24,597 nt of DNA. Origin: an uncultured Prevotella sp. (GTDB lineage Bacteria > Bacteroidota > Bacteroidia > Bacteroidales > Bacteroidaceae). A program made the translations under genes and the position numbers. Below are positions 22,917 to 24,597 of this stretch, in pieces; within the stretch, counting starts at the first letter, position 1, and each line of letters starts with the position of its first letter. The stretch is from positions 1-24,597 of the forward strand of contig CAJKDU010000036.1 in NCBI GenBank assembly GCA_905198745.1. Direction: 5' to 3'. The notes under the pieces were generated by a model, which ran no database searches, was not told the origin of the DNA, and saw only the letters and a list, made by a program, of their open reading frames with translations.

Positions 22917-23029
22917 TGTCACACACGATTTGTCTCATGCAAAGGCGGGTGTCTCTCTGCATGCCCGATGTCTTTAACGAATATTGAAATGCAGAAGAAA
23001 CTAATGATAAATGATGTTAGAAATCTCAT
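22917..23029 (-). pseudogene. Truncated, frameshifted copy of the tandem secreted-protein family
   Basis: From an ATG at 23029 the minus strand reads MRFLTSFIISFFCISIFVKDIGHAE, clearly the signal peptide and first mature residues of the two full genes to the right. A net loss of 2 bases near 22950 shifts the frame, giving a stop at about codon 37. Nucleotide similarity to the full copies can be followed to about 22917, past the DTCFCMRQIVCDS region, and then ends abruptly. About 75 percent of the gene is missing. Its start lies exactly 550 bases left of the start of the neighbouring intact copy. It is the last, decayed unit of the array. Confidence 0.85.
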
Positions 23030-23060
23030 ATTGTGAGTTAATATAAATATGCTCTGTTCT

Positions 23061-23579
23061 TTATTTTGATTGCCAATCATAGTATTCCTTAGGTACACTT
23101 GCGGACTTGTTGAACATATAGACGAAATGTAGGTGTTTCACGCCAAACACATTCCTTATCATTTCAAGTTTAATGTCGATACTAACACGTTTACTTCTAA
23201 TGCAGAACTGTCCCATAGCTTCTTCAATAGTCATTTTAGGACCATCAGTGTATATCACAATTTTAGCAAAAGGTCTTTCTTGGAAGAGCCTTCTAGTTGT
23301 TTCTTCAGTTGGAAGAAAAGTGATGATTATTCTGTTTAAATAGCTTTCCCCGTCAGGATCAATCCATGCGCTTGTTCCACCGAGTGTAATAGACTGAATA
23401 GGTATACCGTATTCCTTGAATTTGTCAAAGACAGCCCCGATAACCTTTCCTTTGAATGCAAGGCTGTCGCATACAATCTGTCTCATACAAAAGCAAGTGT
23501 CACTCTCTGCGTGTCCGATGTCTTTAGCGGAATTTGAAATGCAGAATAAACTAATGATAAAGGATATTAGAAATCTCAT
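23061..23579 (-). CDS. Tandem secreted protein of unknown function, copy 1
   Basis: I recognise no family. The 172-aa product has a signal peptide (MRFLISFIISLFCISNSA, cleavage before K19). Its mature start holds three close cysteines (C29, C31, C37 in DTCFCMRQIVC). A mixed alpha/beta domain follows: AVFDKFKEYGIPIQSI, GGTSAWIDPDGESYL, IIITFLPTEE, RPFAKIVIYTDGP, and a C-terminal VKHLHFVYMFNKSASVP ending DWQSK. There is no lipobox. It differs from copy 2 at about 20 of 172 residues, only one of them after residue 112. It lies 31 bases downstream of copy 2 with no promoter between, so it is probably cotranscribed. Tandem small exported proteins of this kind can be immunity or surface proteins, but nothing in the sequence decides this. 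Confidence 0.82.
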   Translation of the reverse strand: MRFLISFIISLFCISNSAKDIGHAESDTCFCMRQIVCDSLAFKGKVIGAVFDKFKEYGIPIQSITLGGTSAWIDPDGESYLNRIIITFLPTEETTRRLFQERPFAKIVIYTDGPKMTIEEAMGQFCIRSKRVSIDIKLEMIRNVFGVKHLHFVYMFNKSASVPKEYYDWQSK

Positions 23580-23610
23580 ATTGTGAGTTGGTTAAATATG
23601 CCCTCTTGCT

Positions 23611-24129
23611 TTATTTTGATTGCCAATCATAGTATTCCTTAGGCACACTTGCAGACTTGTTGAACATATAGACGAAATGTAAGTGCTTTACGCCAAATAC
23701 ATTCCTTATCATCTCAAGTTTAGTGTCGATACTAACACGTTTACTTCTAATGCAGAACTGTCCCATAGCTTCTTCAATAGTCATTTTAGGACCGTCTGTG
23801 TATATCACGACCATGGCAAAAGGTCTTTCTTGAAGTATTCTTTTTGTTTTTTCTTCTTTAGGTAGAAAAGTGATGGTGATTCTGTCCAAATAGCTTTTCC
23901 CGTCAGGATCAATCCATGCACTTGTTCCTCCAAGAGAAATGGATCGAATGGGAATGCCGTATTCCTTGAATTTGTCAAAGACAGCCCCGACAGCTATTCC
24001 TTTGAATGCAAGACTGTCGCACACGATTTGCCTCATACAAAAGCACGTGTCACTTTCTGCATGCCCGATGTCTTTTGCGGATATTGAAATGCAGAATAAA
24101 CTAATGATAAAGGATAAAAGAGGTTTCAT
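23611..24129 (-). CDS. Tandem secreted protein of unknown function, copy 2
   Basis: A 172-aa paralogue of copy 1 with the same plan: signal peptide MKPLLSFIISLFCISISA, cysteines at 29, 31 and 37, GGTSAWIDPDGKSYL, and an identical last 30 residues ending DWQSK. Differences concentrate in the signal peptide, residues 45-47 and the stretch 78-106 (for example LPKEEKTKRILQ for LPTEETTRRLFQ). Start and stop are each exactly 550 bases from those of copy 1, so gene and spacer were duplicated together. The coding sequence is visibly AT-richer than the genes to the left. The upstream gap to copy 3 is 51 bases, with no TAnnTTTG box, so the promoter is probably beyond the window. Confidence 0.82.
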   Translation of the reverse strand: MKPLLSFIISLFCISISAKDIGHAESDTCFCMRQIVCDSLAFKGIAVGAVFDKFKEYGIPIRSISLGGTSAWIDPDGKSYLDRITITFLPKEEKTKRILQERPFAMVVIYTDGPKMTIEEAMGQFCIRSKRVSIDTKLEMIRNVFGVKHLHFVYMFNKSASVPKEYYDWQSK

Positions 24130-24180
24130 GTTACTATAATTTGAAGAAAGAGTATTTGTGCTCTATTTTTATTGCCAATG

Positions 24181-24597
24181 CTATTTTAGTGGAATATTGG
24201 CTTTTTCATTAAAATAGTAAACGAAGTGTAAATGTTTTGTATAGAACATGCATTTCATCATATCAAGTTTTTCTTCGGTACTAATGCCTTTATTCCTGAT
24301 ATTAAATAGCCCCATTGCCTCTTCAAGAGGTAGAGAGGTTCCACCTGTGAAAATCATAACCGTTGCGAATGGCCTTTCTTGAATGATTCTTTTTGTTGTT
24401 TCTTCAGTCGTGTAAAATGTAATTTCAATTAATTCTAAATAGCTTTTCCCATTAGGATCAATCCACGGACTTGTACCTCCGAGTGTAATAGACCGAATAG
24501 GAATGCCGTATTCCTTGAATTTGTCAAAGACAGCCCCAATAGCCTTTCCTTTGAATGCAAGGCTGTCGCATACAATCTGTCTCATACAAAAGCAAGT
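24181..24597 (-). CDS. Tandem secreted protein of unknown function, copy 3, partial
   Basis: The 5' end lies beyond the right edge; 138 codons are visible from TCFCMRQIVCDS onward. The N-terminal part is nearly identical to copies 1 and 2 (AFKGKAIGAVFDKFKEYGIPIRSITLGGTSPWIDPNGKSYL), but the second half is much more diverged (PLEEAMGLFNIRNKGISTEEKLDMM). The C-terminus stops early at FNEKANIPLK; bases after the stop still match the DWQSK coding region of the other copies in another frame, so a small deletion truncated it by about 8 residues. It is the first of the visible genes in transcription order. Confidence 0.78.
   Translation of the reverse strand, partial: TCFCMRQIVCDSLAFKGKAIGAVFDKFKEYGIPIRSITLGGTSPWIDPNGKSYLELIEITFYTTEETTKRIIQERPFATVMIFTGGTSLPLEEAMGLFNIRNKGISTEEKLDMMKCMFYTKHLHFVYYFNEKANIPLK

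Larger units (their letters stand above)
22917..24129. repeat. Tandem duplication with 550-bp period
   Basis: Starts at 23029, 23579 and 24129 and stops at 23061 and 23611 are spaced exactly 550 bases apart. The spacers are also alike: AAATCTCATATTGTGAGTT occurs at 23021 and 23571, and the TTATTTTGATTGCCAATCAT stretch follows both. Confidence 0.9.

Overview
The window looks like a chromosomal segment of a Bacteroidales bacterium, most likely Prevotella or a close relative. The main evidence is promoter structure. Most transcription units have a TAnnTTTG -7 box, and about ten of these also have a TTG/TTTG -33 element 19-20 bases upstream, as expected for the primary sigma factor of Bacteroidota. 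Shine-Dalgarno sequences are sparse, and the gene families are typical of the phylum: a PCMD-domain protein, a barrel-only BamA/TamA protein, an Rpn/PD-(D/E)XK protein, short ComEC, and secreted proteins with the Prevotella-style C-terminal tail.

Layout, left to right. Bases 1-305 are the 3' end of a secreted-protein gene, closed by a strong terminator. A tRNA-Ser(GCT)/tRNA-Glu(CTC) operon (483-784) converges on an unlisted-size gene of 31 codons (849-944, minus) that has its own promoter and terminator and encodes a single-span membrane peptide. An Rpn-family nuclease/transposase-like gene follows (1219-2136). A probable envelope operon (2293-6240) encodes a PCMD-domain secreted protein, an Omp85-type barrel and a phosphoethanolamine transferase. 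Next come a YqiA-like hydrolase fused to a degenerate HAD-like domain (6362-7363) and a minus-strand unit of tRNA-Arg(CCT) plus a small protein (7396-7855). A xanthine uptake and salvage pair, NCS2 permease plus xpt, occupies 7896-9913.

Bases 9969-12386 hold a large secreted protein interrupted by a frameshift in a G6 run, followed by a coupled 60-aa protein. Then come a possibly leaderless comEC, a Spy/CpxP-like periplasmic protein, a block of 22-bp tandem repeats, a GH28 pectinase-family enzyme, rubrerythrin, and manC on the minus strand. After tRNA-Leu(CAA) lie a GH51 arabinofuranosidase, a SpoU RNA methyltransferase and a flavin-reductase-like protein. GH28 and GH51 are separate transcription units, but both fit growth on pectin and its arabinan side chains.

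The right end differs in character. A 0.6-kb non-coding stretch with palindromes, a nested hairpin and an alternating purine-pyrimidine tract leads into an AT-richer tandem array on the minus strand. The array has two nearly identical genes for a 172-aa secreted protein of unknown function, a diverged third copy running off the window, and a truncated frameshifted fourth copy. The left three copies are spaced exactly 550 bp apart. This array is the most novel part of the window. No CRISPR array, rRNA, complete insertion sequence or known defence cluster was found.
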